Shown here: positions 11,940-22,050 of the stretch, piece by piece
How the letters are laid out: the number at the start of each line of letters is the position of its first letter
How positions within the stretch are numbered: the first letter of the stretch is position 1
Assembly: GCA_030248215.1 (NCBI GenBank)
Contig: JASANG010003890.1
Location: 124,001-188,000, forward strand
DNA from: Enoplolaimus lenunculus
Lineage: Eukaryota > Nematoda > Enoplea > Enoplida > Thoracostomopsidae
Direction of reading: 5' to 3'
Length of the DNA: 64,000 bases
Notes under the pieces: model-generated
Database searches by the model: none
What the model saw: only the letters and a program-made list of their open reading frames with translations
What the model was told of the DNA's origin: nothing
Translations under genes and position numbers: made by a program

Positions 11940-12240
11940 TCAGCGTACAAATAACACAATTTCCGTTATTTCTATAGCAGAAACGGAAACGAAAACGGAT
12001 ACCCATTTTTACCGGAAACGGATATCCGGCAACATCTTGTTGTCGAGTCTATGATTCAAAGCTTTGAAATACAAACTATAACATAGAAAAGGGCATTTCT
12101 TTATAAGCGGACTTGACCCTGGGGTTGCGATCCGTTTTATCGGATGGAAATACTAATCGCCAGAGTGTAACCGGATATCCGTTTTCCGTTTCCTCCGTTA
12201 TTTTTACTATCCGTTTACCCCCGGTTATTATTTTACTGAA
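11940..12240. mobile_element. Two family W fragments
   Basis: At 11950-12031 CAATTTCCGTTATTTCTATA leads to ACCGGAAACGGATATCCGGC. At 12172-12235 an oppositely oriented end starts GAGTGTAACCGGATATCCG and continues TTTCCGTTTCCTCCGTTATT. Both match the better copy at 19799-20222. Confidence 0.5.
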
Positions 12241-12400
12241 ATATATCAACGTTACATTCCAATTTTAGCCCTTGCATTATTTTTTTAATATTCTCGTAGT
12301 CATCAACTTAACTGGCAAAATGTTTTCAATTCACAAACGGGTGGATTAAACAAGAATAAACCAAGAACAAATATATCGACATCTTAATATTGAAAACACA

Positions 12401-12639
12401 GGCTCACGTAAAGATCAGGGACGGAACGTTTTTCTGCTTGACTAGAAAAGAGTAAGCTTAAGCTTTAGACTAATTTTTTTGCTTGGCTTAGACTTAGGCT
12501 TAGGAATATACTCATTCTTACGCTTGGACTTAGGCTTAGGCGTAGGCTTAGAAATATGCTCATTCTTACACTTGAGCTTAGACTTAGAAATCTGCTTATA
12601 ATACTGTTCCACCCCTGTTCCCTGTTCTTTACATTGGCC
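12401..12639 (+). mobile_element. Family T element, GTAAAGA subfamily
   Basis: It runs from GGCTCACGTAAAGATCAGGG to CCCTGTTCTTTACATTGGCC. The core contains TTAGGC units broken by two AATATRCTCATTCTTACRCTT spacers. Confidence 0.75.
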
Positions 12640-13331
12640 AAACCCCAAAACTCAACAAATTTTAAACCAACAATAATTAGCGGCCTGTATTCCCTTGAGA
12701 ACTGATTGATGCAATGGCTGTAGTGTTGTAGGTTGGGCAGTTTACTATAAATTCTAAAACTAAAAGCGTCACTTATTAACCTGATGAATGGGCTTCGGTT
12801 GAGTTGTTTACGCGTAAAATAGTTGCAATCGCAAAACAACTACAAGCCGGGGGGAACGCCCAGATCAAGGTACCCCGTTAGGAATTTAAATCAAATTTTG
12901 TATTCACATTTAGCCCTAAAATTACGTTTGACTCTCGTTCGTTTCGTTCCTGAGGTTCTTTTGACTGTTATGAACTACGCTCCCGTTTGTCAGAAATTTC
13001 TCAAATCTGCTACAGGTTGTATCATTACTACTATAGTCTTATCGCTTTTAATATTCCACTTTACGGCCAAGCGGAGAGGCGTGTCTGTGTTTATTGATCG
13101 CTCACTGATTGAATTTCAACAGCCCAAGTTGAAGTCGGTTCAAGGTTTCGAGTTGCGAGATGCGTTTGCTGAATAGTTTCAATTTCATATTTGTAAGCGA
13201 GTTGGTTTCAATATTTAATGTTCGAATTTTGTTAATTTTCAACTGCACAAACTGTTTACACGATTTTGCATCATATATTTTAAGACAAATTTTATGAGCT
13301 GTTGCTGTTGGCAATCAAATTGAAACGTATT

Positions 13332-13533
13332 TATTCTGCAAAAAATGGTGAGTCAAATTGACTGTCTGTAAAATAGGCTTTTTCTGACTACACAAACTGA
13401 GTCAAAATTCGACTTCGCCAGCGTCAAATTGAGTCGAATTTGACTCAGGCGGAGTCAAAGTTTGACTCAGTTTGTGTAGTCAGGAAAAGCCTATTTCGGA
13501 GGGAGTCAATTTGACTCATCATTTTTTGCAGTG
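13332..13533. mobile_element. Family S MITE, copy 5
   Basis: Left end ATTCTGCAAAAAATGGTGAG, right end TCATCATTTTTTGCAGTG before TA. This copy carries the TTTTCTGACTACACAAACTG variant rather than CTACGGGACTACAC. Confidence 0.78.
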
Positions 13534-13835
13534 TAGTTTTGGTTTGCAGTCTGAAAAAAACTAGCAGAAAAATTTGGCTTTTATGTATCCTATTATAAGA
13601 TAGCCAACTTTATGGGCTTAACTTAAAATTATACTTCAGATGCTGATAAGCTTAGGTAAAATCTGTAATTATTAATATTTTCAATTGTATTGATGATATA
13701 TAAGGCTAACACTTATAACTCGGTTCAAACTGGATTCAAGTTGGATCTCCAAGGGTTGAAGTGAACAATTTTGTGCCGGCTCGAGCTCTGTTGAGCTGCG
13801 AATCAACAATAAACTAAATACCTAGTTCCTGGGTT

Positions 13836-14392
13836 CAACCAGAGGACTGCCTCCGGCTCCTGCAGAAAATCGGCCTCCGGCTCCAGTCGAATTTTGCCGG
13901 AGATTCCGGCAATTTCGGCAATAAAATTCTGCCCAATTTTGGAAAATTTTTCTGTTTGGCGCGTTCGCGATTGACTTTAGTCACAATTTTTACGAAAGAA
14001 TTGCCGAAATTTGGCAGAAAATTAGCGTGAAACCAAACAACTCAACAACATATTACAGATATTGGCTAAAATTAACAAATTAACCATCATTCATTTTTAC
14101 TAAATAATTTCGCTTCACCTCCGGCTCCGGTAAGTTTCGTTAACGTCCGGCTCCGGTAAGTTTCGTTAACGTTCGGCTCCGGTAAGTTTCGTTAACGTCC
14201 GGCTCCGGTAAGTTTCGTTAACGTCCGGCTCCGGTATGTTTCGTTAACGTTCGGCTCCGGTAAGTTTCGTTAACGTCCGGCTCCGGTAAGTTTCGTTAAC
14301 GTCCGGCTCCGGTAAGTTTCGTTAACGTCCGGCTCCGGTAAGTTTCGTTAACGTCCGGCTCCGGTATTTTTCACCTCCTCCAGTTGCATCCT
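13836..14392 (+). mobile_element. Family V element enlarged by a 26-bp minisatellite
   Basis: The left part (ACTGCCTCCGGCTCCTGCAG, GGAGATTCCGGCAATTTCGG) and the right end (TCCAGTTGCATCCTG) match 7773-8149. The insert that makes it longer is the 26-bp array at 14121-14370. Confidence 0.6.
14121..14370. repeat. 26-bp minisatellite, ten units
   Basis: The unit is CCGGCTCCGGTAAGTTTCG plus TTAACGT, repeated ten times with C/T at the first base and one TAAG to TATG change. The last unit breaks off after CCGGTATT. The near identity implies recent expansion inside a family V element. Confidence 0.95.
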
Positions 14393-15220
14393 GTCTAGTT
14401 CCATTGATTTGGTAATATATTAATTTCTCGAAGATATTTCAATAATAATTCAGTTTTAAGTATTTGTGCTACGAAACGCATCTTAATACCGTATGCACTC
14501 GTAAAAATTTGTCTTAACATAATTATTTCTCAAACGACCGTCGATTTTCTTGTAATTTTAGTTTAAGTGTTTTCTAAAAGTGGTAATCGAACAGATGGGA
14601 TAAATTTTACTAATATCTACAGTAGGACGGTTTTGATAAGCAGAATAAAACGACTCGGGCTGTCTTTAAGGAAGTTGGGTACGTGTAACCTTGGATCCGA
14701 TGAAAATTTCAAACTTTTCAACATTTTACCATATATAAATTACGTTCGAAGCGTAAATTTTTTACTTCAACTGAATTTCTGGTATATTTTTCAGTTGTTT
14801 GGCTAGAAAACCACGTTATGATGTTTAAGATGAACCATTTGCATTGGGAAATTTTCAACAGGGCAGAGGTATAAACGAAGAATAGGACATACATTACCTA
14901 TCCCTATTGGTTCCGCCACTTCTTACGCATCAAACTATTGTTGAATGCGTAAACTTAAACATAAGCCTGCTCTTAATTCTACATATATGAGTCCGAAATA
15001 CCCCGTCTCTAGTTTGAACATTTGGAGGCCTGTATACTTGACATGGCCCGAGCATCCTTTTAATTTTATGGAATATAACATTTTTTGTTTTGTGTACGTT
15101 CAGATTATCTCTAAAGTACAGCTTAATCCCTTAAATTCCGAGAACAAACATAAAATGGAATACGCCACCCCTATTTCAATAACTATCCACCAGCACGTGG
15201 ACGTGTTCCTCAACCAGCTA

Positions 15221-15381
15221 CGGGCCCGTCACCCACGGAGGCCAAGGGGGCTTAGCCTCCCCTGGAAAATTTTTGCCCCATAAAAAATTTTCAACCTTGC
15301 ATGCAACTCATTGAAAACCCTTGAATGTCCCTCCCTGAAAATTTTTTTAGCCCCCCAAGCAAGGTGCGCTGGCTACGGGCC
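15221..15381. mobile_element. Family Z inverted-repeat element, copy 1
   Basis: It starts CGGGCCCGTCACCCACGGAG and ends GGTGCGCTGGCTACGGGCC. The interior has GGGGGCTTAGCC, AAAATTTTCAACCTTG and CCTTGAATG, shared with copies at 59500 and 60440. ACCAGCTA occurs directly left of the start and three bases right of the end, a possible 8-bp target duplication. Confidence 0.55.
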
Positions 15382-16800
15382 TTTACCAGCTAATAGCGAT
15401 CGCTTTGCAAATAAATGACCAGACACATACAGCTTGATCCAGCCACGCCTACCTGGCTGTCATTCCTACATTTTAAACAACCTGATGAGTTCAACTATAG
15501 GCTTTGGTATTAGGTAAAGCCACGCCATCGCGTGCAATTAACCATGTTTACTAAATACACCCGCCGTACTAAATTTTGCATACGCAGTTAAATATAAATC
15601 GATACGCAGAGTTTAAGGATTGCGCTCCCAGAGGAATATATTTTGATGCAGTACGAACGCGGAGACACAGGTTGTACCAAAAATGACTGGGAAAATCTTG
15701 TTCAACAATTTGATGCCGTCTTTGAAGGGTTTATTCAATCAATTATCGGGTTTCATAGGTCCTGAACCCTTTCGGACAGTTGTGCTTTTGATTTTGTATT
15801 TTCGTTTTTGCTATGGTCTTTATTATGGTTTTGCTAATTCTTGTTTTGAATAATGTTTTCGTATGCGTATAACTGGCAATCGGATTTCAGTAAGCTTTGT
15901 CCTCATCAGCAGGAAGAGAATGACGTCAGACTAAGCCGGATCTGACCTGTTGAGCTGTCTGACGATGCCAGTAAGAAACACGGTTACTTCCTTAAATATG
16001 TTTATTGAAGCAATTTTTTAACCTGCATCCTGGGTTTGAAAGAAACGGTTCTTTTGTACGCCAGCGGCATCCGGTGACAAAGGTGAAGTGAAAACTTTTG
16101 AATTTTGTATGGGCGGAAGTACGGAATATGGACGTCCCTAGGAATTTAGTGAAAAACAATTCATTGTGTAGGTTTCGGTGAGCTGAGTTCAGCGGTACCA
16201 TACTTATGACTGCAGGGTCTTTGGTTCAAAAGATAGCGCCGTTCAAACTGAAACTTTTTAATATATAAAACATGTACGAACCGCCAACGAAATTTGTATA
16301 ACAAATAAACCTGGTAAAAATGTTATAATTTACGAACATGTGACTGATAGATACTTCCTCCTTCCAATCTGTGCGTGTTTGTGTTATAATTCGAGATCTA
16401 TAGGATAGGCCACTTTTTGTCAAATTCCTAGCGGGGTCCAGGTACTTTACCTCCGCCTTATGTATGAATAAATATGACAAATATTTTGTTACCATTTTTG
16501 GGTTTGTGTACACTTTTACGTACAAGCTTAGGTTTTAGGTTCAAGCTTTACGTTTAGGTTTAGGCAAAGGCTTGTTATACAGCTAAGCGTAAATTTTTCA
16601 TCTAAGCCTGTACCTAAGGCTGACGCTGTGTGGAAGTTTTAAGCTTTACTTGTAAATGTAATAGGAAATTGTACAACATCGATTTTGTTAAACCCATGCC
16701 TAAACGTAACGAACCTTGATCAACCACTGACCCAGATACCTTGAGCTTGTTGTGTTCCAAATATTGCAACCACGTTGACTAGTTTATATCGACTTGTGAC

Positions 16801-16810
16801 CGAATTTCAG
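16801..16810 (+). promoter_or_regulatory. Possible 3' splice or trans-splice acceptor upstream of NeuroD-like gene
   Basis: CGAATTTCAG lies 41 bases before the ATG at 16852 with no intervening ATG. TTTCAG is the nematode acceptor consensus, so it could accept a spliced leader or end a 5'-UTR intron. No transcript evidence is available. Confidence 0.2.
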
Positions 16811-16851
16811 AGTTTAAATGCCTTTTAATTAAACATTGATTACAAGAACCA

Positions 16852-18525
16852 ATGCACAACGGCGAGTCATTCAATTCTGATCCTAGTTTGACTGGAAACT
16901 ACAGCCTCGAATCACCCGATAGAGTTACAAACGTCACGATTTCGCAAAATGCATCGGCTTTCACCGTTCATGGCAGTCTGTCTTCAGCGAGCAGTTGTTC
17001 GTCGTACTCTCCGATCCGATGCACATCCGTCAGTTCTCTTCCAAGCGAACAGCATCAAACGCCAGCGAACCATTCTTCGAACAAATCACGCGGTCGAAAG
17101 CAAACACCGCCAAACTTGGCGAACGCCGAAGGCGTCAAGCATCATCATCGACGAATGAAAGCAAATACTCGGGAACGCCATCGAATGCATGGTTTGAACG
17201 ACGCGCTGGAAAAGTTGCGGCATCATATCCCACTGCGAACGCATCATCAACGTCTGTCTAAAATTGAAACCCTTCGACTCGCTCGAAATTATATTTACGC
17301 GTTGAATAAAGTTCTCAAAACCAGCGGCCCGCCGCCGTCAATTCAAACCAGCGAAGAAGTATCAAATGACAATCAGCAGAAACGACCAAGTGATCAGGAA
17401 ACTGTCAAACAGTGCCAACCACAGCCACAGCGACAACAACAACAACAACAACCGCCTACAGTATCCGTATTTGAATACGCTCAAATCCTGGCAACTGGAT
17501 TATCACAGACGACGACAAATTTAATCGCAAGCGCACTACAAATCCATCCACGATGCTTAATGCAGCCATCACTTGCCGACCGCCATCGGCAACAGCTGTT
17601 TCTACATCAATATTACGGATCGCAACAACAATTTATACCCGCAAAGCTTCAACAGACCCCACAGAGCACGTCTCAGGGTCCATTGATTCCGCCAAGCATA
17701 CCGTATTATGCGTTAAATTGTAGTGATGAAAAAATGTTCCGGCAATCCTACACAGTCCCTGTTGGATGCGCAAGTGTGGATCCAAGAAAAACAATTGGTC
17801 CAGATTTACCTGCCGGCTTATTCGGTCAGTCGGGACACCTTCCACAGTTACAGATTTCGTCCAAAACACTGGAACACGGTTGCAATCCTGCGTATTCATC
17901 GCCTCTGTGTTCCCGCAGTGCTGACGACGTGTCTGTATTTCGCGATGGTCAATCGACGTGCTCCAACGCCATTAATCGTGAATTGGGGCCAAACGTAAGT
18001 TGGCCAAAAATTAACTTTAATAAACAAGACAAAATTCTATTTAAGACCGACGTTAACAATCCTGGTTTTCAGTCGCAGCCAATGTCTTCACACGGAACTG
18101 TGAGCGGATATCATCCGCAGTGTTCGTCAGTATCCGTTATGCCAATGGAACATCAATGTCACTCTAGCAGCGAAACGTTTATTGGTCACAATATTTTTGA
18201 TTGTAATCGCGACAACAATATTAGCCAATCAGGAGCCGAAGCAACCGAAGTGTCTTGTGGTATTGGCAGCGGTCACAAAATGAGCCAATCGCATGACAAC
18301 AAGAACGATCAGTGCTTTTCAATTGGTTCATTTCATTCACCTTATAAATTGCATGTTAACGAACCGCTTGGATCACAAGATATTGCTACAACTGCGATGT
18401 TTGAAGCATCTGATATGTTCGCAGCAGACAACAGCGAACTTTTACATTTTAGTAATATTTCGGATATATTCGCTAACGGTAGTGCCTCAGACTCGTTTCA
18501 AGATTGTGGCAGCTTTGAATTGTGA
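16852..18525 (+). CDS. NeuroD-family bHLH transcription factor A, 557 aa, single exon
   Basis: The predicted nuclear protein binds E-boxes as a heterodimer with an E/Daughterless partner and probably promotes neuronal differentiation (family knowledge). Residues 100-155 form the bHLH: the basic region has RMKANTRERHRMHGLN with the E-box-reading Glu/Arg, then a short loop with [19 protein letters not shown]. Residues about 188-200 are a polyglutamine tract. Residues 203-240 (VFEYAQILATGLSQTTTNLI) match the neuronal C-terminal domain of NeuroD, which separates it from neurogenin. The long Ser/Gln/His-rich tail is low-complexity and unrecognised. The start is the first in-frame ATG. A paralogue lies 3.5 kb away in convergent orientation. 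The bHLH assignment is firm. The orthology (NeuroD/CND-1 versus another class-A bHLH) rests on the second domain. Confidence 0.9.
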   Translation: MHNGESFNSDPSLTGNYSLESPDRVTNVTISQNASAFTVHGSLSSASSCSSYSPIRCTSVSSLPSEQHQTPANHSSNKSRGRKQTPPNLANAEGVKHHHRRMKANTRERHRMHGLNDALEKLRHHIPLRTHHQRLSKIETLRLARNYIYALNKVLKTSGPPPSIQTSEEVSNDNQQKRPSDQETVKQCQPQPQRQQQQQQPPTVSVFEYAQILATGLSQTTTNLIASALQIHPRCLMQPSLADRHRQQLFLHQYYGSQQQFIPAKLQQTPQSTSQGPLIPPSIPYYALNCSDEKMFRQSYTVPVGCASVDPRKTIGPDLPAGLFGQSGHLPQLQISSKTLEHGCNPAYSSPLCSRSADDVSVFRDGQSTCSNAINRELGPNVSWPKINFNKQDKILFKTDVNNPGFQSQPMSSHGTVSGYHPQCSSVSVMPMEHQCHSSSETFIGHNIFDCNRDNNISQSGAEATEVSCGIGSGHKMSQSHDNKNDQCFSIGSFHSPYKLHVNEPLGSQDIATTAMFEASDMFAADNSELLHFSNISDIFANGSASDSFQDCGSFEL

Positions 18526-18642
18526 AGTTTTCTGTGAAAATGCTTATAAAATGGCGTATTTGTGCTCATGGTTTGGTTGTCTACCGTAACCAAATTTAAC
18601 CCTTTCTCACATGAATATTTTCAATTTCCCCTGAGACCTACT

Positions 18643-18712
18643 TTTATGCAAGGATTCGAACTCCGGTGACTGGAGTGGGAGGCGAATACCATCACCACTC
18701 AGCTATAGGAGC
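18643..18712 (-). tRNA. tRNA-like sequence (tRNA relic or SINE head), possibly Gly-CCC type
   Basis: On the minus strand GCTCCTATAGCTGAGTGG resembles an acceptor plus A box, CGCCTCCCACTCC fits an anticodon arm with CCC, and GAGTTCGAATCC is a good B box. The 3' acceptor strand does not pair fully with the 5' GCTCCTA, and no CCA or T run is obvious. A degenerate tRNA or a tRNA-derived SINE head is therefore more likely than a working gene. Confidence 0.4.
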
Positions 18713-18883
18713 TTGACGCTCGAGCCCGAGGGGGCTCTCACGTCTTGTGGTGATTTAGTGCTGTATATACGTGTTGCAATTGTTAAACACGGTGCGATAT
18801 ATTTTATTTAACGTATATATACTGCGCTAAGTTGCCTATAGGCAACTCAATGTGAGAAGGGGTTAAGTTCATTGATCGTTAAA

Positions 18884-19025
18884 TATGCCTAAGCCGAAGC
18901 GTAAGATGAGCATATTCCTAAGAATGAGCATATAAGCGTTAACTTAAGCCAAGCAAGTCTAAAGGATAAGTTTACTCTATTGCAGTCTTACAGAAAAACG
19001 TTCCGCCTCTGATCTTTACATGGAC
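18884..19025 (-). mobile_element. Family T element, left end eroded
   Basis: The right end TTCCGCCTCTGATCTTTACATGG is clear. The core has GCCTAAGCCGAAGC, two GAGCATAT spacers and the CAAGTCTAAAGGATAAG block. The left terminal repeat is missing. Confidence 0.6.
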
Positions 19026-19170
19026 GCTATATCGATGTAAAAAATTTCATAATAAACCGTTTTAAATTAACAGCTGCACTTTGTAAACTTGAGGTTTGCA
19101 TAGTTTTCTCTTTGTGATCTTAAAAAGAATTCTTGATCAAACAGTTTGTGTATTTTTGATACAATAGAAA

Positions 19171-19343
19171 AATTAAGATCAGAGGCGCAACGTTTTTATG
19201 TGGGTCTGGAATAGTGTAAGCTTATAAGCTTTAGACTATTTTTTGCTTAGGCTTTATCTTATAGATAAGGTACTTTCTTACGCTTAGGCTAAGGGTTAGG
19301 AGTATGCTTATACTAATGTTCCGCCCCTGTTCTATACATTGGC
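19171..19343 (+). mobile_element. Family T element, GTAAAGA subfamily
   Basis: It runs from AAGATCAGAGGCGCAACG to GTTCTATACATTGGC with GTAAGCTTATAAGCTTTAGAC and TTAGGCT units inside. The outer five bases on the left have diverged. Confidence 0.65.
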
Positions 19344-19493
19344 AGGTGTAGCTTAATGCCAAAATATATAAAAATACAACGTCCACACTGTGTATTTTTA
19401 AGTTTATTGTAATTTCAAATTTTGGTTTGTCTTATTTAATTGCCCTATTGAAGTTAAAACATTAAACGCTAACTGCATGTAATGTTATTTCTA

Positions 19494-19775
19494 TGAATAC
19501 ATCCGGCTGAAAATTGACCTTCAGCTCCGGCTCCGATAGAATCTCTAACGAAAGTTTCGGCACGTTCCGGTAGTGAAATTTTTCATAGTTTTACAAAGCT
19601 TGTACTGTTCTGTGCGTTCGGATTTAATTATTGATATAGTTTTCAGAAATAAAATGTTGGAATTATGTTAAAAATATGCCTAATGCAAAAATTTTGGCAG
19701 CACTTTCCTATGGCGTCTACCATCGGTCAATTTTATTAACCTCTGACTCCTGTAATTTTCACCACGGGTTACATC
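19494..19775 (+). mobile_element. Family V element, diverged
   Basis: CATCCGGCTGAAAATTG and CTTCAGCTCCGGCTCCGATAG open the element. GTTTCGGCACGTTCCGGTAG matches the V interior, and CACCACGGGTTACATCCTG closes it. Confidence 0.5.
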
Positions 19776-19798
19776 CTGATTATATCCGGTTCTTGAAC

Positions 19799-20222
19799 TA
19801 TTACCAGTAACCATGGTATAAATTGATAGTAAAAATAACGGAAATGGAAACGGATACACGTCAACATAACGGAAACCCAAACAAAAAAACCAATATTAAA
19901 GTAGAAAAGTTTCAAAAATGTTTTATTTTTCAGTCAACCCAATTGAGGCGTGCGTATATTCGCCGGGTTTTCAAAAATATTTATGAAAAAATAACAGTTG
20001 CATCGAAAACATTTATGATTTTGGATAAATTTCGTAATTTATGTTTCATTTCAAACGCAATTGTTGCATATCTGTAACGAAAAATTACGAGATATATACG
20101 TGATTTATAAACTAAATTTTGAACGTAAAAATAACACAATTTCCGTTATTTTTATAAAACTTAAAACGGAAACTGACACCAATTTTTACCGGAAACGGAA
20201 CCGAATATCTGGTTACACCCTG
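19799..20222. mobile_element. Family W element
   Basis: The left part GGTATAAATTGATAG runs into AATAACGGAAATGGAAACGG. The right end is GGAACCGAATATCTGGTTACACCCTG. The interior is AT-rich and non-coding. It contains the first copy of a 169-bp duplicated segment. Confidence 0.55.
20014..20182. repeat. 169-bp direct duplication, first copy
   Basis: From TATGATTTTGGATAAATTTC to CGGAAACTGACACCAA, this stretch recurs at 20253-20421, offset by 239 bp, with no difference that I can find. It lies in the right half of the family W element. Confidence 0.95.
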
Positions 20223-20252
20223 CTCAGAACAGCTTTAAATTGGCACGTTTAA

Positions 20253-20421
20253 TATGATTTTGGATAAATTTCGTAATTTATGTTTCATTTCAAACGCAAT
20301 TGTTGCATATCTGTAACGAAAAATTACGAGATATATACGTGATTTATAAACTAAATTTTGAACGTAAAAATAACACAATTTCCGTTATTTTTATAAAACT
20401 TAAAACGGAAACTGACACCAA
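20253..20421. repeat. 169-bp direct duplication, second copy
   Basis: An exact repeat of 20014-20182. After it the sequence continues ACCGGAAACGAAACAAACAC instead of the normal family W right end, so the copied piece stops before the terminus. Confidence 0.95.
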
Positions 20422-20937
20422 ACCGGAAACGAAACAAACACACCCCCCAGAACAAACACGTTTAAGCCGTTTGTTACTAATAAAAATGTTAAAAACACAA
20501 CGCCTAGGATATACCAAAAAAAGAAAAGTTGTTTTGAATTTTCAATTCATGTATAATGTCAATTTACGTCATCAGCATCCGTGTTTGGATTAAAAAATTT
20601 ACTGATTTCTTGCAATTAATAAATCCTGATTTGTATATACACCATAAATATTCATTGCTTTCTTGAGTCGGTTTTTCAACTTTATAACTCACAAAAGTGT
20701 AGCTGAAATATCGCCGAGTCCGCCACAGTTTATAAACTAACGGGTTCACGTCAACAATGAGCGACCTTCAACTGGAAGAAACAATTTTTTAAGACGTACA
20801 GACCGGAAAACTTAAGGCTTATATTTTAGGCTTTGGCTAAGCTTAAGCGTTCAGCAGACTTAGTCTTAGGTCCCTAATTTCGGCATGGGCTAAACAAGGA
20901 ATACAACATACACTATACAGTTTGAACTGTAAAACCA

Positions 20938-21251
20938 GATTAAACCAACAGTCGATAATGACTCTTTTTACGAGAGTGTGCAACTGGGCATATTCTGTGT
21001 AGAAAAGAATGTACTCGGCACGCGTTGCGTTTTTGCCCTGCCCCCTCCTTTATTTAGAGGGGGGGGGGGGTAAAACCGATGCGCACCACGACTCTTATGT
21101 ATGCGGCGTCAAAAATGACCCGCTTATAGTTTAATTTTGGGTTAATGCATGTGACATCAATCCCCTCTAAATAAGAGATGCCGACCAAAAAAGCAACGTC
21201 CGGTGTTACATTTTGTACAGCGCGGAACCCCAAGAGTTGCATACTCTTGTA
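20938..21251 (-). mobile_element. Family Y inverted-repeat element, copy 1
   Basis: GAGAGTGTGCAACT near the left and AGTTGCATACTCTTG at the right are inverted. GTCGATAATGACTCTTTTTA on the left and GTGTAGAAAAGAATGTAC just inside match the right part of the copy at 54575-54895 in reverse orientation. A run of eleven G lies near 21060. Confidence 0.6.
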
Positions 21252-21309
21252 TCATTTACGCTCTTGGTATAATTGATTGCATTACAACTTTGACTGTGTT
21301 CTTGAAAAT

Positions 21310-21708
21310 GGCCAATGTAAACAACAGAGGCGGGACAGTATTATATATGCCTGTTCCTAAGCCTAAGCTTAAGCCTAAGCCTAAATCTAAGCGTAAGAAT
21401 GAGTATATTCGTAAGCCTAAGCCTAAACCTAAACGTAAGCGTAAGAATGAGTATATTCTTAAGCCTAAGTCTAAACCTAAGCGTAAGAATGAGTATATTC
21501 GTAAGCCTAAGCCTAAACCTAAACGTAAGCGTAAGAATGAGTATATTCTTAAGCCTAAGTCTAAACCTAAGTGTAAGAATGAGTATATTCGTAAGCCTAA
21601 TCCTAAACCTAAACCTAAGCCAAGCAAAAAAATTAGTCTAAAAGCTTAAGCTTACACTCTATTTTCGTCCCACAGAAAAACTCTCCGCCCCTGATCTTTA
21701 CATGGGCC
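21310..21708 (-). mobile_element. Family T element with expanded core and perfect 8-bp target duplication
   Basis: It runs from GGCCAATGTAAACAACAGAG to GCCCCTGATCTTTACATGGGCC, flanked both sides by TTGAAAAT. The core holds about 40 GCCTAA-like hexamers arranged as ~60-bp higher-order units separated by GTAAGAATGAGTATATTC. Long open frames here are an artefact of the six-base repeat. Confidence 0.9.
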
Positions 21709-22050
21709 TTGAAAATTCGATTTGTTAATCTTCGTCAACATTTTTCTGCGTTTGCTCAAAACAAATAACGTTGGGTGTTTCGCTTGTATAAAATTTTTTG
21801 TTATAATCAAAAATATATTCAATGTTATTTACTTCCAAAATTTTAACGACGACGTGTTTATAGACACTATTAAATTTCTGTATTTCAAAACTCGGCACGT
21901 TATTCAGTAACTCATCAATTAGGACCAGCACAAGCTAATAAACACGACAGAGTCTTGCGTTGTTTTATTTCTTGTCACACGAATCAGGGCCGAAGCAACC
22001 ACCCTTATACCGCCCATTTGAGGGCCACCCCTATATGGGCTTCCACCCTA

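Larger units (their letters stand above)
1..16851. other. Gene-free repeat-rich stretch
   Basis: I see no reading frame with recognisable protein similarity, coding-like composition or consistent splice sites. The stretch is filled by the inverted-repeat elements listed separately, a few microsatellites and AT-rich single-copy-looking DNA (for example 1056-2447, 3307-4347, 6494-7772, 8483-10009 and 14393-15220). Degraded TTAGGC-type remnants without ends occur near 2275-2385 and 16525-16625. Upstream control sequence for the NeuroD-like gene at 16852 probably lies in its right part, but no motif stands out. Confidence 0.6.
18526..22050. other. Convergent intergenic region between the two NeuroD-like genes
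   Basis: No gene is seen. It holds a tRNA-like sequence, family T copies at 18884, 19171 and 21310, family V and W elements with a 169-bp direct duplication, and one family Y element. A GCCTATAGGC palindrome lies at about 18833-18842, after which no further coding signal appears. Confidence 0.6.

Noticed and set aside
12823-13176. 117-codon frame with a hydrophobic segment
   Set aside because: No ATG context, splice support or similarity; it lies in repeat-rich gene-free DNA.
21203-21649. 148-aa open frame rich in KPKPKPKRKRKNEYI
   Set aside because: It is the translation of GCCTAA-type hexamers in a family T element; frames on both strands are open for the same reason (also at 12442-12839, 51k and 55.7k).
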